DNA of 7,752 bases from contig JAHFOU010000101.1 of NCBI GenBank assembly GCA_023261525.1, positions 1 to 7,752 of the forward strand, given 5' to 3'. A program made the translations under genes and the position numbers. Below are positions 6,385 to 7,752 of the stretch, in pieces; the stretch's first letter is position 1; every line of letters begins with the position of its first letter. Source of the stretch: Planctomycetota bacterium (lineage in GTDB: Bacteria > Planctomycetota > SBBH01 > JAHFOU01). The notes beneath the pieces were generated by a model, which saw only the letters and a program-made list of their open reading frames with translations, did no database searches and had not been told where the DNA came from.

Positions 6385-6749
6385 AAGGACAATCCCCCCT
6401 TCCGGGCGGCGTCGGCCAACGCCAGCACGCGCCCGTGGTACCGGTATCCGCCCCGATCGAACACAACCTGCTTGACGCCCAACTTGAGCGCCTTCGCGGC
6501 GAGGGCCTTGCCGACGGCCTCGGCCGCGGCCTTGTTGCCCCCGTTGCCCTTCAGGGCAGCCTTCAGGTCCTTGGCGAGCGTGGACGCGGACGCCAGGGTC
6601 TTGCCCTGGGCATCGTCGATGAGCTGGGCGTAGATCTGGCCGAGGGACCTCTGCACGCAGAGGCGGGGCCGCTCGGGGGTGCCGGAGACCTTCCGGCGGA
6701 CCCGAAGATGGCGGCGTTCACGAAGCTCCCGGCGCGTGGTGACGGACAT
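6381..6749 (-). CDS. rplR: 50S ribosomal protein L18
   Basis: L18 binds 5S rRNA and attaches it to the central protuberance of the large subunit. The 122-residue length is standard. The N-terminal basic segment RRELRERRHLRVRRKVSGT (6-24) leads into ERPRLCVQRS (26-35) and IYAQLIDD (39-46). The C-terminal signature FDRGGYRYHGRVLALADAAR runs over 97-116. The ATG at 6749-6747 follows the L6 stop by three bases, and GGAGGAG 8 bases upstream, inside the end of rplF, serves as ribosome binding site. It overlaps the rpsE start by TTGA. The order L6-L18-S5 is the conserved spc order. Confidence 0.97.
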   Translation of the reverse strand: MSVTTRRELRERRHLRVRRKVSGTPERPRLCVQRSLGQIYAQLIDDAQGKTLASASTLAKDLKAALKGNGGNKAAAEAVGKALAAKALKLGVKQVVFDRGGYRYHGRVLALADAARKGGLSF

Positions 6750-6752
6750 GGG

Positions 6753-7301
6753 CTAGGCTCCTCCGGAGACGAAGGCCTTGCCTGCCTTGCGGCGGACCGC
6801 CTCGCCCTCGTAACGAATCCCCTTCCCCTTGTACGGCTCCGGGGGCCTCACCCCGCGGATCCGGGCGGCCATCTGGCCGACGGCCTGCTTGTCGATGCCG
6901 CGCACGACGATGCGCTCCGGGGCGGGAACCGTGACCTCCACGCCGGGGAGCGGATCCACTTCCACCGAATGGGCGAAACCCACCTGGAGGGAAAGCTGCT
7001 TGCCCTTCATCTGGGCGCGGTAGCCGACGCCCTGGAGTTCCAGGCGCTTCTCGTAGCCTGTGACGACCCCGGCCAGCATGTTGGCTACGAGGGCGCGGGT
7101 CAGGCCGTGGAAGGCACGGACGGTCTGGGCATCCCCCTCGCGGGCGACGGTGACCGTGCCTCCATCCACCTTCAGGGAGATCCCCTCCGGCAACGGGAAG
7201 CTGAGGCTCCCCTTGGGGCCCTGGGTCTTGACGGTACGCCCTTCGACGGACACTTTGGCGCCCGCCGGAATGGCGATGGGCTTCCTACCGATGCGTGACA
7301 T
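6753..7301 (-). CDS. rplF: 50S ribosomal protein L6
   Basis: L6 binds near the sarcin-ricin loop and the factor-binding region of the large subunit. At 182 residues it has the usual length, with two related alpha/beta domains. Markers are MSRIGRKPIAIP (1-12), AFHGLTRALVANM (63-75), LELQGVGYRAQ (87-97) and the C-terminal signature PPEPYKGKGIRYEGE (153-167). The ATG at 7301-7299 is preceded by AGGGAG within a purine-rich tract. This is the first gene behind the promoter at 7367-7394 and so appears to head the transcription unit in this window. Normally rpsH (S8) would precede it; here the preceding gene is rplC. Confidence 0.97.
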   Translation of the reverse strand: MSRIGRKPIAIPAGAKVSVEGRTVKTQGPKGSLSFPLPEGISLKVDGGTVTVAREGDAQTVRAFHGLTRALVANMLAGVVTGYEKRLELQGVGYRAQMKGKQLSLQVGFAHSVEVDPLPGVEVTVPAPERIVVRGIDKQAVGQMAARIRGVRPPEPYKGKGIRYEGEAVRRKAGKAFVSGGA

Positions 7302-7366
7302 GTCTCTCCCTATCCCTCCCCGCTCATCTTCCCCTGAAAGGGGTTACAGCGGCGAGGAAAGGGCGG
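7302..7366 (-). promoter_or_regulatory. Untranslated leader of the rplF transcription unit
   Basis: This is the stretch between the -10 box and the rplF start codon. Transcription would begin about 6-8 bases after the -10 box, near 7359-7361, giving a leader of about 60 bases. It holds the small hairpin at 7331-7343 and a purine-rich tract leading into the rplF ribosome binding site. I see no open frame and no resemblance to a known r-protein leader motif that I can recognise by eye. Confidence 0.5.
7331..7343 (-). other. Small hairpin in the leader upstream of rplF
   Basis: The leader contains CCCC-TTTCA-GGGG, a perfect 4-bp G-C stem with a 5-base loop, between the promoter and the rplF ribosome binding site. 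No T-run follows on the minus strand, so it is unlikely to be an intrinsic terminator. It could be a 5'-UTR stability or regulatory structure, but its small size makes function uncertain. Confidence 0.35.
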
Positions 7367-7394
7367 ATTGTAGGCAAGGACGACCCCGTGTCAA
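7367..7394 (-). promoter_or_regulatory. Near-consensus sigma-70 type promoter for rplF onward
   Basis: On the minus strand a perfect -35 box TTGACA (7389-7394) is separated by 16 bases from a -10 box TACAAT (7367-7372, one mismatch to TATAAT). The -35 box overlaps the TGA stop codon of rplC at 7391-7393. Such a pair is unlikely by chance in DNA this GC-rich, and it lies in the only sizeable intergenic gap of the window, pointed at rplF. It probably drives rplF through rpoA or beyond. The housekeeping sigma factor is presumed to recognise it; the start site is not proven. Confidence 0.72.
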
Positions 7395-7752
7395 GAGGTC
7401 GTCTTGGCTTTCCGGATGATCACCCATCCCCCGTTGGGACCGGGGACGGCGCCGTGCACCAGAAGGAGGGACCGGTCGGCGTCGATGCGGACCAGCTCCA
7501 GGTTGCGGACCGTGCGGCGGACGGCGCCCATGTGGCCGGGCATCTTCTTGCCCTTCCACACGCGGGAGGGATCGGAGTTACCGCCGGCGATGGAGCCAGG
7601 GGCGCGCTGGCGGTCGGACTGGCCGTGGGTGGCGGGACCCCCGCGGAAGTGCCAGCGCTTCACGACGCCGGCGAAACCGCGGCCCTTGCTGGTGCCGACC
7701 ACGTCGACGAACTTCACGCCCTCGAAGATCTTGCAGGTGAGCTGCTGGCCGG
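7391..7752 (-). CDS. rplC: 50S ribosomal protein L3, C-terminal part (runs off window)
   Basis: L3 is an early-assembling large-subunit protein whose long loop reaches toward the peptidyl transferase centre. About 120 residues are visible, beginning GQQLTCKIFEGVKFVDV; the true N-terminus lies beyond base 7752. The family signature is clear: VVGTSKGRGFAGVVKRWHF, then GPATHG, RAPGSI, KGKKMPGHMG, NLELVRIDADRSLLLVHGAVPGPNGG and a short basic tail ending KAKTTS. The gene ends normally at TGA (7391-7393), so it is not truncated at its 3' end. In the usual S10 operon rplC is followed closely by rplD (L4); here the next gene is rplF, 89 bases away. The stop codon is embedded in the -35 box of the downstream promoter. 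Confidence 0.95.
   Translation of the reverse strand, partial: GQQLTCKIFEGVKFVDVVGTSKGRGFAGVVKRWHFRGGPATHGQSDRQRAPGSIAGGNSDPSRVWKGKKMPGHMGAVRRTVRNLELVRIDADRSLLLVHGAVPGPNGGWVIIRKAKTTS

Noticed and set aside
7331..7343. Intrinsic terminator after rplC
   Set aside because: The stem is only 4 bp, lies downstream of the promoter, and is not followed by a T-run on the transcribed strand.
7391..7752. Loss of the L3 glutamine methylated by PrmB in E. coli (segment SIAGGNSDPSRV instead of SIGQNQTPGKV)
   Set aside because: Many bacteria lack this glutamine in L3, so it is not an anomaly; the one-residue longer loop is ordinary variation.
1..7752. A novel defence, CRISPR, mobile or biosynthetic system
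   Set aside because: Every substantial stretch is accounted for by core translation, transcription and secretion genes; I saw no repeat arrays, transposase, integrase, tRNA or unexplained coding region.

Overview
The window is a bacterial ribosomal-protein and translation gene cluster, with all genes on the minus strand (transcribed from high to low coordinates). In transcription order it holds: the C-terminal part of rplC (L3), rplF (L6), rplR (L18), rpsE (S5), rplO (L15), secY, adk, map, infA, rpmJ (L36), rpsM (S13), rpsK (S11), rpsD (S4) and the N-terminal part of rpoA. From rplF onward this is the distal spc operon joined to the alpha operon, in the order found across many bacteria. Genes are packed with 1-4 base overlaps or gaps of 0-51 bases, so they are probably co-transcribed and often translationally coupled.

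The DNA is GC-rich with strong G/C preference at third codon positions, which creates very long but meaningless open frames on the opposite strand. The start of RpoA (MRIRWRGLELP), its RGFGTTVGNSLRR segment and the absence of rpmD (L30) between S5 and L15 point to Planctomycetota or a related lineage. This rests on remembered family patterns and is tentative.

Layout: 7391-7752 is the end of L3. 7302-7390 is the only sizeable non-coding stretch; it holds a near-consensus sigma-70 type promoter (TTGACA, 16 bases, TACAAT) whose -35 box overlaps the L3 stop codon, followed by a roughly 60-base leader with a small hairpin. 4046-7301 carries L6, L18, S5, L15 and SecY. 2383-4045 carries adenylate kinase, methionine aminopeptidase and IF-1. 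1-2370 carries L36, S13, S11, S4 and RNA polymerase alpha.

The main anomaly is the L3-L6 junction. In the standard S10-spc order, fourteen genes (L4, L23, L2, S19, L22, S3, L16, L29, S17, L14, L24, L5, S14, S8) lie between L3 and L6; here none do. The promoter and leader at the join suggest a real, settled rearrangement, but an assembly misjoin cannot be excluded from the sequence. The rest is conventional core machinery. I found no mobile element, CRISPR array, tRNA, rRNA or novel multi-gene system.
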